A stretch of 64,000 nucleotides of DNA, taken from assembly GCF_000153825.1 (NCBI RefSeq), contig NZ_DS022299.1:2072869-2136868 (forward strand), read 5' to 3'. The notes beneath the pieces are model-generated. The model worked only from the letters and a program-made list of their open reading frames with translations, was not told where the DNA came from and ran no database searches. Both the position numbers and the translations under genes were made by a program. Below are positions 8,849 to 19,166 of this stretch, piece after piece (positions within the stretch are counted from its first letter, which is position 1; each line of letters opens with the position of its first letter). This DNA is from Synechococcus sp. RS9916. Its GTDB lineage: Bacteria > Cyanobacteriota > Cyanobacteriia > PCC-6307 > Cyanobiaceae.

Positions 8849-9740
8849 GGAACGCAGCCGGGGCATGGTGGTGGCTCTCCAGGCCAACTACCTGGCGGTG
8901 GAGCTGGATCCGCCCGATCAAGACACCCGGTTGCTCTGCACCCGGCGCACCCGTCTCAGTCATCGCGGTGCTGCGGTGCATGTGGGTGACCGGGTCTGGG
9001 TGGAGGCGATTGACCCTCAGCAGGGGCGGGCTGTTGTTGCGGATGTGGAACCGCGGAGCAGCTGGCTGACCCGTCCTCCTGTGGCCAATGTCACGGCTGT
9101 GGTGGTGGCTTTTGCCATGGACCAACCCACGTTTGATCCTGACCAGGCCAGTCGCTTTCTGCTCACCGCCGAACAAACGGGCTTGGAGGTGCAGGTGCTG
9201 CTGACCAAGAGTGATCTGTTGTCCTCGGATCAGCGTCAGGCCCTGGTGCAGCGCCTGGAGGCATGGGGTTACGCGCCGATTGCGATTTCTTCCACCACTG
9301 GGGAAGGTCTCGACATGCTGCGCGAGCGTTTGCAGACGCAGGCCCTTTCGGTGCTCTGTGGTCCCTCCGGTGTCGGCAAGAGCTCCCTGCTCAATGGTCT
9401 GATTCCCGATCTCTCCCTGCGGGTTGGCGCCGTGTCAGGCCGATTGCAGAAAGGGCGCCACACCACGCGCCATGTGGAATTGCACCCCCTGGGCCAGGGA
9501 GCCCGGGTGGCCGATACACCTGGGTTTAACCGTCCGGACCTGCCCAAGCAGGTGCACAACTTGGAAGTGTTGTTTCCAGAGTTGCGCCGACAGCTCGAGC
9601 CCCATCCCTGCCGCTTTCGTGATTGCCTGCATCGGGAGGAGCCCGGCTGCGGTGTCAGCCGTGATTGGGAGCGCTACGGCATTTACCGGCGTGCCGTTGA
9701 GGAACTGCTGGATCTCAGCCGCCCATCCCGGGGAGGTTGA
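8841..9740 (+). CDS. rsgA: Small-subunit ribosome biogenesis GTPase RsgA
   Basis: RsgA is a circularly permuted GTPase that acts late in 30S maturation. The order seen is an OB-fold N-terminus, G4 (LLTKSDL), G5 region, G1 ([14 protein letters not shown]), G2 ([10 protein letters not shown]) and G3 (VADTPGF). The zinc knuckle [14 protein letters not shown] comes last. The 299-aa length fits. The start is the GTG at 8841 inside the end of the preceding gene. The 3' end overlaps the convergent ebfC gene by 26 bases. Confidence 0.95.
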   Translation: MAEERSRGMVVALQANYLAVELDPPDQDTRLLCTRRTRLSHRGAAVHVGDRVWVEAIDPQQGRAVVADVEPRSSWLTRPPVANVTAVVVAFAMDQPTFDPDQASRFLLTAEQTGLEVQVLLTKSDLLSSDQRQALVQRLEAWGYAPIAISSTTGEGLDMLRERLQTQALSVLCGPSGVGKSSLLNGLIPDLSLRVGAVSGRLQKGRHTTRHVELHPLGQGARVADTPGFNRPDLPKQVHNLEVLFPELRRQLEPHPCRFRDCLHREEPGCGVSRDWERYGIYRRAVEELLDLSRPSRGG

Positions 9741-10056
9741 GGTCGAGCCCACCGGTGAGCTCCTGCATCCGCTCTTTCATGGTGGCGGTGGACTTCTCGT
9801 AGGCCGCTTGCAGTGCGGCGAGGGTGGCGGCTTCACAGGCGCTCTGACCCTCGGCCAACAGGGCTGGGTCCAGCTTCACCCGCAGGGGCTGTTGATTGCC
9901 CGACAGCCAGATGCTGGCGCGGCCATCGCTGCTGCTGCCCTCGATCTCCATGGCATCGAGTTCTTCCTGCAGCTTCTGGGCGTCCTGCTGGATCTGCTGA
10001 GCCTTGCGGAAGGCTTCGGTGAGCTGACCAAAATTGGGGAGTCCGAAACCTGCCAT
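9715..10056 (-). CDS. ebfC: YbaB/EbfC family nucleoid-associated protein
   Basis: A 113-aa member of the YbaB/EbfC DNA-binding family: [20 protein letters not shown] opens an amphipathic coiled coil, followed by the small beta domain ([17 protein letters not shown]) and a C-terminal coil with [12 protein letters not shown]. These dimeric proteins bind and bend DNA. It follows murB by 24 bp on the same strand and overlaps rsgA tail-to-tail. Confidence 0.88.
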   Translation of the reverse strand: MAGFGLPNFGQLTEAFRKAQQIQQDAQKLQEELDAMEIEGSSSDGRASIWLSGNQQPLRVKLDPALLAEGQSACEAATLAALQAAYEKSTATMKERMQELTGGLDLNLPGMGG

Positions 10057-10080
10057 GACGCCTTGATGGGAATGGGCAGG

Positions 10081-11010
10081 TTAGGCCGTCAGGGCAAGGG
10101 GTTCAGACGGGAATCCCAGCCGTTTCACTTCCGGGTGCAGACCAATGCCGTGGCTGCGTTGCACCTCCTGTTGCACCAGTTCGATCAACGCCAGGATGTC
10201 GTTGGCGGTGGCATTGCCGGTATTGACGATGAAGTTGGCGTGCACCGTCGACACTTCCGCTCCGCCGATGCGTCGGCCCTTCAGCCCCAGAGCTTCAATT
10301 AATTGTCCGGCTTTGTGGGGTTCAGGATTGCGAAACACACTGCCGCAGCTGGGCCATTGATAGGGCTGGGTGGTGGTGCGGTGGTTGAGGTTGCTGCTCG
10401 TGATGCGGCTTAGTTCCTTGGGGTCATGCCCCGGTTCCAGTTGAAAGCGGGCTGACACCACCATCAGGGCGCTGTCTTGCAAAACGCTGTGGCGATAGGC
10501 GAACGCAAGAGCGTCGTTGTTGAGGGTGCGCATCGTTCCTGCATCGTCTTTGGCTTTGGTGTCGATCACCTTCACCGACATCAAACAGTCCGCCGTGCAC
10601 CCCCCCTGTGCACCGGCATTCATCACGGCTGCCCCACCGACGGTGCCTGGAATGCCCACGGCCCACTCCAGCCCGTGGAGCCCGGCTCGGGCGGCTTGGC
10701 GCGCCAGGGTCGGGATTGGCTCACCGGCCAGGGCCTCCACCACGCCGGTGGTCGCATCCACCGACATCCCCTGCAATTTACGGAGACAGAGGGTGAGACC
10801 TGGCAAACCGGCGTCGCTGATCAACAGGTTGGAGCCGGCACCCATCACCCGCCAGGGCATCTGACGTTGCTGCGCCCAGGCCATCAAGCTGCTGAGCTGC
10901 TCGAGGTCTGTTGGCTCAGCAAGCCATTCGGCGGGGCCCCCTACCTTCCAGGTGGTGTAGCCCGCCAGAGGAACCTGGGGCCGCAGCAGTGCGGGGTCTT
11001 CGCAAGCCAT
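10081..11010 (-). CDS. murB: UDP-N-acetylmuramate dehydrogenase
   Basis: MurB reduces UDP-GlcNAc-enolpyruvate to UDP-MurNAc in the cytoplasm. The 309-aa protein shows [16 protein letters not shown], the FAD-binding [10 protein letters not shown], the [21 protein letters not shown] segment and the catalytic CGSVFRNP (Ser). The C-terminal end has [13 protein letters not shown]. Its ATG overlaps the murC stop as ATGA, so murC-murB are translationally coupled. Confidence 0.96.
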   Translation of the reverse strand: MACEDPALLRPQVPLAGYTTWKVGGPAEWLAEPTDLEQLSSLMAWAQQRQMPWRVMGAGSNLLISDAGLPGLTLCLRKLQGMSVDATTGVVEALAGEPIPTLARQAARAGLHGLEWAVGIPGTVGGAAVMNAGAQGGCTADCLMSVKVIDTKAKDDAGTMRTLNNDALAFAYRHSVLQDSALMVVSARFQLEPGHDPKELSRITSSNLNHRTTTQPYQWPSCGSVFRNPEPHKAGQLIEALGLKGRRIGGAEVSTVHANFIVNTGNATANDILALIELVQQEVQRSHGIGLHPEVKRLGFPSEPLALTA

Positions 11011-12461
11011 CAGGCCGCCACGGAAGAGGCGCGTGAGGCGTCTCTGGCGGATGGGTCAGGACACAGGCGACTCCAGAGGCTGTTCACATCACCCGCGCCC
11101 ATGGCCAGCACCAGATCCTGGGGACGGCTGTGCTCCTGAACCAGGGCCGTGAGCTGATCCATGCTGTTGGCCACGAGCACGGATCGATCCGGAATCAGCC
11201 GCTGAAGAGCGTCCCCCAGGGTGTGGCTGTTGACCCCGTCGATCGGTGCCTCTCCGGCTGCATAGATCGGTGCCAGGATCACGCTGTCGGCGCTGCTGAG
11301 GGCTCGGGCGAAGTCGTCGAGAAATTCCTGGGTTCGGCTGTAGCGGTGGGGTTGAAACACCACCAACAGTCGCTCGGGGGGCTGGGGCAGTGGACTGCGA
11401 CCGCTGCTCAGCATCAGTTGGGCCATGTCAAGGGTGGCCCGCACTTCGCTGGGGTGGTGGGCGTAGTCGTCAACGATGAGACGTCCCTCCCAATCGCCGC
11501 GGAAATCAAAGCGGCGGCCCGGGGGACTTAGCTGGCTGAGACCGTCTTGTAGATGCGCAAAGGGGATGCCCTCCATTCGGCAGGCCGCCAGTGCAGCCGT
11601 GGCGTTGCTGAGGTTGTGCAGACCGGGCATCGGCAGGCTGATGCGACCGATCAGCCTGCCCCGCTCGTAGAAGTCGGCCTCGGTGTGATCTCCCTCCAGG
11701 GTGACTGGCAGAGCTGCGAAGTCGACGCCCTCTGCACTGCTTACAGACCACCAGGCTTGGGCCTGGAAATGTTCCCTCAGGATTGGATCGTCGTGGTTGG
11801 CCAGCAGGTGTGTGCAGCCATTGCCAAAGCGTTTGAGGGTGCCGATCAGATCATTGAGATCGGCGTAATGGTCGGTGTGGTCAAGCTCCAAGTTGGTGAT
11901 CACACCAAGATGGGCGGCAAATTTCACCAATGAGCCATCCGACTCGTCTGCTTCGGCCACCAGCAGGCGGCCTTCACCGGCGTGGCCGTTGCTGCCATAA
12001 CAGGGCACCACTCCACCGATCACGGCTGTGGGGTCTTCCCCGGCTGCCGCGAGCAGTGTGGTGATCACGGTGCTGGTCGTGGTTTTGCCGTGGCTGCCGG
12101 CGACGGCGATCGCCGGCTGCTCGTCGATCAGGGCTGCCAGCACGTCGGATCGGTGCAGCACGGTGAGCCCCTGTTCACGGGCTGCCTTCAATTCGGGGTT
12201 GTGCTCAGGAATGGCTGAGCTCACCACCACCTGAGGAGCCGCTGCTTCGCCGGTGGTCAGTTTGGTGATGGTGGAAGCGCACTGTTCGGGGAACACCTCC
12301 ACGCCCAGGTCGCTCAGTTGCTTGACGATGGGTGATGACTTTGGTTCCGACCCAGAGACCCGCTGCCCGCGTTTTGCCAGGATCAGCGCCAGGGCAGACA
12401 TGCCGATGCCGCCGATGCCGATGAAGTGAACGGGTTGCTGGCGGCTGAGCAGACTGGCCAA
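11010..12461 (-). CDS. murC: UDP-N-acetylmuramate--L-alanine ligase
   Basis: MurC adds the first L-Ala of the peptidoglycan peptide. The 483-aa protein starts with the Mur N-terminal domain ([14 protein letters not shown]), the ATP P-loop [21 protein letters not shown], and the C-terminal [14 protein letters not shown] and QPHRYSRT motifs. It is followed by murB with an ATGA overlap and then ebfC. The region upstream (12462-12677) is a short divergent space shared with gap2. Confidence 0.96.
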   Translation of the reverse strand: MASLLSRQQPVHFIGIGGIGMSALALILAKRGQRVSGSEPKSSPIVKQLSDLGVEVFPEQCASTITKLTTGEAAAPQVVVSSAIPEHNPELKAAREQGLTVLHRSDVLAALIDEQPAIAVAGSHGKTTTSTVITTLLAAAGEDPTAVIGGVVPCYGSNGHAGEGRLLVAEADESDGSLVKFAAHLGVITNLELDHTDHYADLNDLIGTLKRFGNGCTHLLANHDDPILREHFQAQAWWSVSSAEGVDFAALPVTLEGDHTEADFYERGRLIGRISLPMPGLHNLSNATAALAACRMEGIPFAHLQDGLSQLSPPGRRFDFRGDWEGRLIVDDYAHHPSEVRATLDMAQLMLSSGRSPLPQPPERLLVVFQPHRYSRTQEFLDDFARALSSADSVILAPIYAAGEAPIDGVNSHTLGDALQRLIPDRSVLVANSMDQLTALVQEHSRPQDLVLAMGAGDVNSLWSRLCPDPSARDASRASSVAA

Positions 12462-12677
12462 GGGGTTGAACCGTGAGCCCGAAAGATAGGTCAGTCATCG
12501 ACCAAAAACTTGTCATCGACACGCTTGTCAGCAGTCTTCTGATGTGCGGTCGGCGATTGGGAACGGGCCGTTGCGCATCACGCCCTTGGCCTGCGTTGTC
12601 AGCCTCGTACAAAAAGAATTAAGCAATTTCTGTATGATCGGCGGCCAAACCCTGTTCGCGGTTCATCCGCCTTCGTT
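12462..12677. promoter_or_regulatory. Divergent promoter region between murC and gap2
   Basis: The 216-bp space holds no credible gene. It becomes A/T-rich just before gap2, and TATGAT at 12633-12638 is a plausible -10 box about 40 bp from the gap2 ATG. No clear -35 box is seen. No riboswitch or transcription factor site could be recognised. Confidence 0.3.
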
Positions 12678-13703
12678 ATGACCCTGCGCGTTGCGATCAA
12701 TGGATTCGGCCGGATCGGTCGCAATGTGATGCGGGGTTGGATCAGCCGTGGCGCTGACACCGGCATCGAGATCGTGGGCGTGAATGCCACGTCTGATCCG
12801 AAGACCAGCGCTCACCTGCTCACCTACGACTCCATTCTGGGCAAGCTTGACCCCAGCGTGAAGATCGAGACCACTGACGACTCAATGATCGTCAATGGCA
12901 AGCAGGTCAAGTTCTTCTCGGACCGCAACCCTCTCAACTGCCCCTGGAAAGACTGGGGTGTTGACCTGGTCCTCGAGTCCACCGGTGTGTTCAACACCGA
13001 TGAGAAGGCCAGCATGCACATTCAGGCTGGCGCTAAGAAGGTGATCCTCACCGCTCCTGGTAAGGGACCCAAGGTGGGCACCTTTGTGGTGGGCGTGAAT
13101 GAAGACCAGTACCGCCACGAAGACTGGGACATCCTCAGCAACGCCAGCTGCACCACCAACTGCCTCGCTCCGTTGGTCAAGGTGATCGATCAGTCGATCG
13201 GCATCAACCGTGGTCTGATGACCACCATTCACAGCTACACCGGCGACCAGCGCATCCTGGACAACAACCACCGCGACCTGCGCCGCGCCCGCGCTGCAGC
13301 CGTGAACATGGTTCCCACCTCCACCGGTGCTGCCCAGGCCGTGGCTCTTGTTTACCCCGCAGTGAAGGGCAAGTTCACCGGTATCGCCATGCGCGTTCCT
13401 ACTCCGAACGTGTCCGCTGTCGACCTGGTGTTTGAATCGTCCCGCGCTTCTTCCGTCGACGAGATCAAGTCGATCATCAAGGGCGCTGCTGATGGCGCCA
13501 TGAGCAAGATCATCAAGTACGGCGATCTGCCCCTGGTGTCCAGCGACTACGCCGGTACCAACCAGTCGACCATCTTCGATGCCGACCTGACCCTCTCCAT
13601 GGGCGACAACTTCTTCAAGATCGTTGCCTGGTACGACAACGAGTGGGGCTACAGCCAGCGCGTTGTGGATCTGGCCGAAGTGGTGGCTCGTAACTGGAAG
13701 TGA
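12678..13703 (+). CDS. gap2: Glyceraldehyde-3-phosphate dehydrogenase, Gap2 type
   Basis: The enzyme interconverts 1,3-bisphosphoglycerate and glyceraldehyde-3-phosphate in the Calvin cycle and gluconeogenesis. The 341-aa protein has the Rossmann start [17 protein letters not shown], the catalytic [12 protein letters not shown] (Cys near 156), the [11 protein letters not shown] loop, and the C-terminal [17 protein letters not shown]. The S-loop and length resemble the cyanobacterial/plastid Gap2 form, which accepts NADPH. A strong terminator follows. High codon regularity suggests strong expression. Confidence 0.96.
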   Translation: MTLRVAINGFGRIGRNVMRGWISRGADTGIEIVGVNATSDPKTSAHLLTYDSILGKLDPSVKIETTDDSMIVNGKQVKFFSDRNPLNCPWKDWGVDLVLESTGVFNTDEKASMHIQAGAKKVILTAPGKGPKVGTFVVGVNEDQYRHEDWDILSNASCTTNCLAPLVKVIDQSIGINRGLMTTIHSYTGDQRILDNNHRDLRRARAAAVNMVPTSTGAAQAVALVYPAVKGKFTGIAMRVPTPNVSAVDLVFESSRASSVDEIKSIIKGAADGAMSKIIKYGDLPLVSSDYAGTNQSTIFDADLTLSMGDNFFKIVAWYDNEWGYSQRVVDLAEVVARNWK

Positions 13704-13756
13704 GTCCAGTTGGCTCAACCTGCCGTTGAGCCGATCGAAATGCACGGATCCCCTTC

Positions 13757-13784
13757 TCCCCCTCGGGAGAGGGGGACTTTTTTT
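13757..13784 (+). terminator. Rho-independent terminator of gap2
   Basis: An 8-bp stem (TCCCCCTC, loop GGGA, GAGGGGGA) is followed by C and seven T. It starts 53 bases after the gap2 stop and before the convergent thiL stop. Confidence 0.85.
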
Positions 13785-13819
13785 GCGATGGGTCCGGGGG
13801 TGGTGCGCTCTGTTGCGCC

Positions 13820-14806
13820 TCAGTGGCCGAAGTGGGCAAAGCCGTTGTTCCCCTGCACGGGGGTTTGGGTGTCGGACCACACCACAGCCGAAGGCCCTTC
13901 AACGGCTTCGCCGATCCAGAGGCTGTCGGGTTGCTGCTGCAACCAAGCTTGAGCCCAGGATGGAGGCAGGCTGAGCACCAGTTCGAAGTCTTCACCCCCG
14001 TTGAGGCACCACTCCTGGAACGGTGCTGCGTTGGGCCAAGCACGGTGCTGAGGCAAAGCAGTGGGGTCCAGCCGGATCTGGCAATGGCTGGTTGCGCTGA
14101 TCACTTTTAAAGCCTGTAGTAGTCCATCACTGCTATCCGTGCCGCCCGCCCGCCAGGGAAGAGCGGAGGGTTTGCAGGCGATTAGTCGCTTGAGTGCATC
14201 CAATTTGGGGGTCGGGCGCTGGTGCTGCAGGGTCGCTGTTGCGCATAGAACCCTGTCCAGGGCGAGGCCGCTGAGGCAAGGCTCGTTTTGCAGCAGAGCA
14301 AGGCCGAGGCGGCTGAGGCCGTGGGGGCCGCTGGTCACCAGCCAATCTCCCGGTCGTGCCGCCGAGCGCAGCAGTCGGAGGGGCCCGAGGGCGCCAATGG
14401 CGGTCACGGCCAGCATGCGCTGCTGGCCGCTGGAGCAGTCACCACCAAGGAGCACGCCCCCGTAACGATCCAGTGCCGCTTGGAGGCCTCTATAGACCCC
14501 TTCCACCCAGGCCCACGCCGTCTCGCCTGGTGCCACTAGCCCCACCGTGAGACCAACAACTGAGTCAGCACCACTGGCGGCCAGGTCGGACAGGTTGACT
14601 GCTGCGGCCCGCCACCCCACATCCTCTGCGGAGGTGGTGGCGTCACTGAAGTGAACCCCTTCCACGAGCAGGTCGGTATTGATCACCTGGCGCTGGCTTG
14701 ATGCCGGCAGGTCGGCGGTGTCGTCGTCCAACTGGCCGGCTGGCGCGAATTGCGCCAGCCGCCGGATCAGTTCACTTTCCCCCAATGACCGAAGGGTTTC
14801 AGCCAT
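13820..14806 (-). CDS. thiL: Thiamine-monophosphate kinase
   Basis: ThiL phosphorylates thiamine monophosphate to the diphosphate. The 328-aa protein shows the PurM-like fold motifs: DDTADL near the N-terminus, VEGVHFSDATTSAEDVGWRA, NLSDLAASGA, LLGGDCSSG, and GTDSSDGLLQAL. The ATG at 14804-14806 is favoured, because longer starts would run into the upstream cyclophilin gene, which stops 10 bp before. The two genes likely share a transcript. Confidence 0.93.
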   Translation of the reverse strand: MAETLRSLGESELIRRLAQFAPAGQLDDDTADLPASSQRQVINTDLLVEGVHFSDATTSAEDVGWRAAAVNLSDLAASGADSVVGLTVGLVAPGETAWAWVEGVYRGLQAALDRYGGVLLGGDCSSGQQRMLAVTAIGALGPLRLLRSAARPGDWLVTSGPHGLSRLGLALLQNEPCLSGLALDRVLCATATLQHQRPTPKLDALKRLIACKPSALPWRAGGTDSSDGLLQALKVISATSHCQIRLDPTALPQHRAWPNAAPFQEWCLNGGEDFELVLSLPPSWAQAWLQQQPDSLWIGEAVEGPSAVVWSDTQTPVQGNNGFAHFGH

Positions 14807-14816
14807 CGGTTCGCTC

Positions 14817-15890
14817 TCAGGCGTGGGCTTGGAGGCGATCGGCGCCATCAATCACCTTGATGCTCACCACTTTGTCGTCCACGCCCAGTTCCTCCAGCAC
14901 ATCAAAGCCATCCACGACATAGCCGAAGGCAGCATTGCGACCATCTACCAGGTTGAGGCCGGCCGGTGTCAGTTCAGCCTCGTAGAGAAACATGAAGAAC
15001 TGAGAGGAGCCATCTCCGGGGTCCTGGTCGGAATGGGCCCAGCCCAGCGTGCCGAGGGTGGCGAAGGGAAGCACGGGTGTGGCTTGGAACAGACCGACGT
15101 CTTCAAAGGTCTGGTTGTAGAGGGTGTCGTCCTCGTCGGGGACCCTGATTTCCAGAGGGACTCTGCGCTGTTGCTTGGTGCTGGGGTCGATGTAACCGAT
15201 CTCCGGGCCTTCAGGATCGCCGGTCTGGAGGATGTAGAAGTCCTCGGCGCGGATGAAGGGCAGGCCGTCGTAGAAGCCTTTGAGGCTGAGGTCGATGAAG
15301 CTGCCTGCGGTCAGTGGGGCGTTGTAGCCGTCCACCACGGCGGTGAGTTCACCCTGGGTGGTGGAGATGGCGACGGTGGCGCGTCCGTTGAGTCGAGGGA
15401 GTGCGTCGAATTCCGAGGGAATCGGAGGAATGGTGGCCTCGGTCACCAGAGCTTCCAGATCGCCAACCCGGGCGAGGGTCTCGCGTCTGACCTGGATGAA
15501 TTGCGCTTTGTTTTTCGCGTCCACTTCCGCTTGCATGGCTGTGATGCCCTCGTCCACGGCCTCCAGCAGTCCTTCAGCCGTGGTGGTGTCGCTGGCGGGG
15601 ATCGACGCCAGGATGCTGTTCTGGCGGGTGGTGAGCAGGCCTTGAGTCTTGCTGATTGCGCGGCTCAGGGCACTCCAGCGTTTGGCGCGCAAATCGTCGC
15701 TGGTGCCTTCCAGGCGGTGCTGGAGGTCGCGCAGATCCTCCTGCTCGAAGGGGAGGGCATCGCGGAGGATCGCAGCAGGGTCCTTGACCGCATTGCCCTG
15801 GGGCAGTCCGGCATAGGCCGGAGTGGCCACCAACAGGCCAAATGAAGTGATCAGGGCGACCAGCAGGGCAGCAAGACGCTGATGGGCCAT
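14817..15890 (-). CDS. Lumenal cyclophilin-type peptidyl-prolyl isomerase (TLP40/CYP38-like)
   Basis: A 357-aa protein with a signal peptide ([15 protein letters not shown] ending ATPAYA). An N-terminal helical domain with [18 protein letters not shown] follows. The C-terminal cyclophilin domain has [56 protein letters not shown] and [10 protein letters not shown]. This architecture matches the thylakoid-lumen TLP40/CYP38 family, which supports PSII assembly. Typical cyclophilin active-site residues are diverged, so a chaperone role is plausible. The ATG at 15888-15890 gives the signal peptide. Divergent from efp. Confidence 0.85.
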   Translation of the reverse strand: MAHQRLAALLVALITSFGLLVATPAYAGLPQGNAVKDPAAILRDALPFEQEDLRDLQHRLEGTSDDLRAKRWSALSRAISKTQGLLTTRQNSILASIPASDTTTAEGLLEAVDEGITAMQAEVDAKNKAQFIQVRRETLARVGDLEALVTEATIPPIPSEFDALPRLNGRATVAISTTQGELTAVVDGYNAPLTAGSFIDLSLKGFYDGLPFIRAEDFYILQTGDPEGPEIGYIDPSTKQQRRVPLEIRVPDEDDTLYNQTFEDVGLFQATPVLPFATLGTLGWAHSDQDPGDGSSQFFMFLYEAELTPAGLNLVDGRNAAFGYVVDGFDVLEELGVDDKVVSIKVIDGADRLQAHA

Positions 15891-15954
15891 GGATAAGCCA
15901 GGTGCTGCCTGGACTTTGGCACAGCCGTATGATCCCCTGAACCGTCCAGCCGGA

Positions 15955-16515
15955 ATGATCTCCAGCAACGACTTTCGCACCGGCACCAGCATCGAACTCG
16001 ACGGTGCCGTTTGGCGTGTTGTCGAGTTCCTGCACGTGAAGCCCGGGAAGGGTTCTGCTTTCGTTCGCACCAAGCTCAAGGCGGTGCAGAGCGGCAACGT
16101 GGTGGAGAAGACCTTCCGCGCTGGTGAGATGGTTCCTCAGGCCATTCTCGAGAAGACCACCCTCCAGCACACCTATATGGAAGGTGAGGACTACGTCTTC
16201 ATGGACATGTCCACCTATGAGGAAACCCGGCTGACTGCGAAGCAGATCGGTGACAGCCGCAAGTACCTCAAAGAGGGAATGGAGGTCAGCGTCGTCTCCT
16301 GGAACGAAAAGCCCCTGGAAGTGGAACTGCCTAACTCTGTGGTGCTCGAGATCACCCAGACCGACCCTGGCGTCAAGGGTGATACCGCCACCGGTGGCAC
16401 CAAGCCCGCCATTCTCGAAACCGGTGCTCAGGTGATGGTTCCTCTCTTTCTCTCTATTGGAGAGAAAATCAAGGTGGATACCCGCAATGATTCCTACCTG
16501 GGTCGGGAGAACTGA
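15955..16515 (+). CDS. efp: Elongation factor P
   Basis: EF-P rescues ribosomes stalled on polyproline. The 186-aa protein begins [17 protein letters not shown], carries the modifiable-lysine loop [10 protein letters not shown] in domain I, and ends with the domain III segment [23 protein letters not shown]. The ATG at 15955 is the conserved start. Its TGA overlaps the accB ATG (ATGA), giving a coupled efp-accB pair that is common in bacteria. Confidence 0.96.
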   Translation: MISSNDFRTGTSIELDGAVWRVVEFLHVKPGKGSAFVRTKLKAVQSGNVVEKTFRAGEMVPQAILEKTTLQHTYMEGEDYVFMDMSTYEETRLTAKQIGDSRKYLKEGMEVSVVSWNEKPLEVELPNSVVLEITQTDPGVKGDTATGGTKPAILETGAQVMVPLFLSIGEKIKVDTRNDSYLGREN

Positions 16516-17003
16516 TGACCATGCAGCTTGATCACGATCAGCTCCACCGCCTTTTGGAGGTCCTCTCCGACAGCGACATCCAGGAATTCCGTCTCGAAGG
16601 AGACGACTTCCGTTTGGAAGTCCGTCGCAACCTTCCCGCCGTTGCCGTCGCGGCTGCGCCCGTGGCTGCGGTGGCAGCCGCTCCTGCTGCTCCAATGCAG
16701 GTCTCCCATGAGGTTTCCGCACCCAGTACGCCCCCTCCTGCTGTGCCGGCCTCACGCTCCGATCTGGTGGATGTGACGGCTCCCATGGTGGGCACCTTCT
16801 ACCGGGCTCCCGCCCCCGGCGAAGCGCCTTTCGTTGAAGTGGGAACGCGGATTGGCGTGGGTCAGACCGTCTGCATTCTTGAGGCGATGAAGCTCATGAA
16901 CGAGCTTGAGTCGGAAGCCGCCGGCGAAGTGGTGGAAATCCTGGTCGACAACGGCACACCCGTGGAATTCGGCCAAGTGCTGATGCGCGTTAAGCCTGGC
17001 TGA
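16515..17003 (+). CDS. accB: Biotin carboxyl carrier protein of acetyl-CoA carboxylase
   Basis: BCCP carries CO2 on biotin for malonyl-CoA synthesis. The 162-aa protein has an N-terminal dimerisation part (LHRLLEVLSDSDIQEFRLEG), an Ala/Pro-rich linker (about 45-85), and the biotinyl domain with APMVGTFYRAPAP. The biotinylation motif is EAMKLMNE, Lys near 126. Translationally coupled to efp. A small hairpin overlaps its stop before the convergent pdxA. Confidence 0.95.
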   Translation: MTMQLDHDQLHRLLEVLSDSDIQEFRLEGDDFRLEVRRNLPAVAVAAAPVAAVAAAPAAPMQVSHEVSAPSTPPPAVPASRSDLVDVTAPMVGTFYRAPAPGEAPFVEVGTRIGVGQTVCILEAMKLMNELESEAAGEVVEILVDNGTPVEFGQVLMRVKPG

Positions 17004-17010
17004 TCCAGGC
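16994..17010. terminator. Short hairpin between convergent accB and pdxA
   Basis: GCCTGG-CTGAT-CCAGGC is a 6-bp stem spanning the accB stop. No T-run follows. A second, longer stem (AGCCCGGAG at 17034, CTCCGGGCT at 17062) lies inside the pdxA end and is followed by TTG. Either could end accB transcription weakly. Confidence 0.35.
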
Positions 17011-17012
17011 AC

Positions 17013-18032
17013 TTAGCCACTGAGATCCCATGCAGCCCGGAGTGCGGCCACCATGCTGGCGCTCCGGGCTTTGCCTTGCCCGGCAATGTCAAAACCGGTT
17101 CCGTGGTCTGGAGATGTGCGTAGAAATGGCAAGCCCAGACTCGTGTTGACCGCTTGATCGAAGGCCAGCAGTTTCACGGGAATCAAGCCCTGGTCGTGAT
17201 ACAGAGCCAGATACCCGTCGGGACTGTGCGCATCGGCACCCTCAGCCCAGGCCTGTCCAGCACTCATCCAACAGGTGTCCGGAGGAAGGGGACCCTGCAC
17301 CCTGACGTCAGGGTTGGCCCTTGCCCACTGATCCAGCGTGGGAATCAGCCAATCGAGCTCGTCGGTGCCCAGCTGACCGTTTTCGCCTGCATGGGGATTC
17401 AGTCCGGCCACAACCAGTCGGGGGTGCTGGCGAAACCTCCGGCAGAACGTGGCCAGGGTGTCGAGTTTGCTCACCAGTAGCTCAGGGTTCAGGACGGAGG
17501 GCACGGTGTGCAGTGGGATGTGGGTGGTGGCCAGCAGGGTGTTGAGCCGCCAGCCGCTGAGGGGTGAGACCGCGGTGAACAGCATCGAGGCTTGGGTGAT
17601 GCCCCCCAGTTCGGCCAGGCGCTCTGTCTGGCCGGGGTAGTGGTGACCTGCAGCGTGCCAGTTGTGTTTGGCGATGGGTGCGGTGACCAGGGCGCGGGCT
17701 CGGCCTGCCAGGGCGTGCTCGGTGGCTCGGGTCAACCAGGCGAAACTGGCGGCACCATCGTCGGGCGTCGGCCTGCCGGGGATCGCTGGCTTGGTCAGCG
17801 GCATGTCGTCGATCTCCAGGCCCGCCGGATCGGCGAGGGGACCATCCCAGTGCTGGCGCAATTGCGTGTAGGTGGCTTCCAGGGTCCGGCGGCAGCCCAC
17901 CAGCATGGGCTGCATGGCCCCTGGGCAGTCGGGTGAGCCCAGCGCTTTCAGAGTGACTTCCATGCCGATGCCGGCAGGGTCCCCAAGGGCGATCACTAAG
18001 CGCTGATTAGCGTCAGTGGGTTCGTTGACCAT
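17013..18032 (-). CDS. pdxA: 4-hydroxythreonine-4-phosphate dehydrogenase
   Basis: PdxA oxidises 4-phosphohydroxy-L-threonine in pyridoxal phosphate synthesis. The 339-aa protein begins with RLVIALGDPAGIGMEV, has the metal-binding HNWHAAGHHYPGQTE, GLNPHAGENGQLG and the C-terminal ALYHDQGLIPVKLLAF and LRTSPDHGTGFDIAGQG. The start at 18032 (or 18038) overlaps the start codon of the divergent small gene. A longer upstream frame has no conserved residues. Confidence 0.94.
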   Translation of the reverse strand: MVNEPTDANQRLVIALGDPAGIGMEVTLKALGSPDCPGAMQPMLVGCRRTLEATYTQLRQHWDGPLADPAGLEIDDMPLTKPAIPGRPTPDDGAASFAWLTRATEHALAGRARALVTAPIAKHNWHAAGHHYPGQTERLAELGGITQASMLFTAVSPLSGWRLNTLLATTHIPLHTVPSVLNPELLVSKLDTLATFCRRFRQHPRLVVAGLNPHAGENGQLGTDELDWLIPTLDQWARANPDVRVQGPLPPDTCWMSAGQAWAEGADAHSPDGYLALYHDQGLIPVKLLAFDQAVNTSLGLPFLRTSPDHGTGFDIAGQGKARSASMVAALRAAWDLSG

Positions 18033-18231
18033 GACCATGCTGCGCTGGCTGCTTCTGGGACTGCTGATCTTCGGGCTGGGGACAGGGTTCAAGAATGGCT
18101 GGCTGCAGGTGGACTGGCGTCGATTGCTGGAGGATGCAGGCCTGGATCTTGGGGATCCCGAACAGCCGATGCAGCTGCATGACAATCCTCTGCTCAGGCC
18201 GCCCGCGCCGCCGGCCCCCCCTGAGGGTTGA
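18031..18231 (+). CDS. Small single-pass membrane protein, unknown function
   Basis: A 66-aa protein: a hydrophobic N-terminal segment (MLRWLLLGLLIFGLGTGF) that could be a membrane anchor, then a charged stretch (VDWRRLLEDAGLDLGDP), then a Pro-rich tail (RPPAPPAPPEG). The ATG at 18031 (or 18037) overlaps the pdxA start on the other strand. The tail overlaps the convergent SDR gene by 38 bases. No family recognised. The defined anchor and spacing support a real gene. Confidence 0.6.
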   Translation: MTMLRWLLLGLLIFGLGTGFKNGWLQVDWRRLLEDAGLDLGDPEQPMQLHDNPLLRPPAPPAPPEG

Positions 18232-19129
18232 GATTCTCCTGTTCCCAGCAGTCGCGGATGCCGTTGCGGAAGTCTGGATGGAGGAGTTGATACCCCAGCT
18301 CCTCACACAGCAGTCGGTTGCTGACGCGCCGATGTTCTGCCCAGAACGAGCGGGCCATGGCGCTCATGCTGTCCACAGCGTCTGCATAGGGCCGGCTTTG
18401 CGGTAGGGAGAGGCCAAGCAGCTCCGCTGCGTGCTGCTGCACCTGGGCTGGTTCAGCCGGCAGGTCATCGCAGACATTCACCAGCGTGGGCCTCAGGCCT
18501 GAGGCCGCGCGATCGATCAGGTGCAGGCATGCGCCGGCGATGTCTTCCACATGCACCCGGGAGAAGACGTGGCCGGGGTTGTCGATCGGGCGGATTTCAC
18601 CGCGCCTGATGGCCTGAAAGGGTGAGCGGCCCGGCCCATAGATGCCAGGCAGGCGAAGTATCTGCACGGGTAAACCTGTGCTCAGCCAGGCCTGCTCGCA
18701 GCCCAGTCGCCTCTTGCTGCGTTCCTGGGTGGGTGCGGCTGGATCCATTTCGCTGACCCACTGCCCCTGGCGGTCGCCATAGACGCCGGTGGTGGACAGG
18801 TACCCCACCCATTGCAGCGGCATGTCCAGCAGTTGGGTGCCGAGGCAGCGCAGCACGGGATCCTGGCCATCGCGTTCCGGGGCAATGGTGCTCACCAGGT
18901 GAGTGACGCCACGGAGCTGTTCGGGGGAGGGGAGCCGGCCCAGTTGGCTGTCGAAGCACAACGCCGTCTCCGGATCGCTGTCGTCAGTAAGGCGGTTGGT
19001 GGTGATCACCCGGGTTCCCAGAGCTCTGGCCAGGGAGGCGATCCGGCTGCCGCTGAATCCTGCACCCAGAACCAAAAGGGTGGCATCGGCCGGCAATGGA
19101 CGGCAGCGCTTGACAAGCTGGTTCAGCAT
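18194..19129 (-). CDS. NAD(P)-dependent epimerase/SDR-like protein (YeeZ-like)
   Basis: A 311-aa atypical short-chain dehydrogenase. The N-terminal dinucleotide motif LLVLGAGFSGSRIASLARAL is clear. STIAPERDGQDP and WVGYLSTTGVYGDRQG contain the catalytic-type Thr and Tyr region, and LRLPGIYGPGRSP is typical of the YeeZ/extended-SDR group. The substrate is unknown. No operon partner is apparent. Confidence 0.8.
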   Translation of the reverse strand: MLNQLVKRCRPLPADATLLVLGAGFSGSRIASLARALGTRVITTNRLTDDSDPETALCFDSQLGRLPSPEQLRGVTHLVSTIAPERDGQDPVLRCLGTQLLDMPLQWVGYLSTTGVYGDRQGQWVSEMDPAAPTQERSKRRLGCEQAWLSTGLPVQILRLPGIYGPGRSPFQAIRRGEIRPIDNPGHVFSRVHVEDIAGACLHLIDRAASGLRPTLVNVCDDLPAEPAQVQQHAAELLGLSLPQSRPYADAVDSMSAMARSFWAEHRRVSNRLLCEELGYQLLHPDFRNGIRDCWEQENLNPQGGPAARAA

Positions 19130-19166
19130 CAGTACAAGTGTATTAGTTCTTGTTCACGGGTCGACC

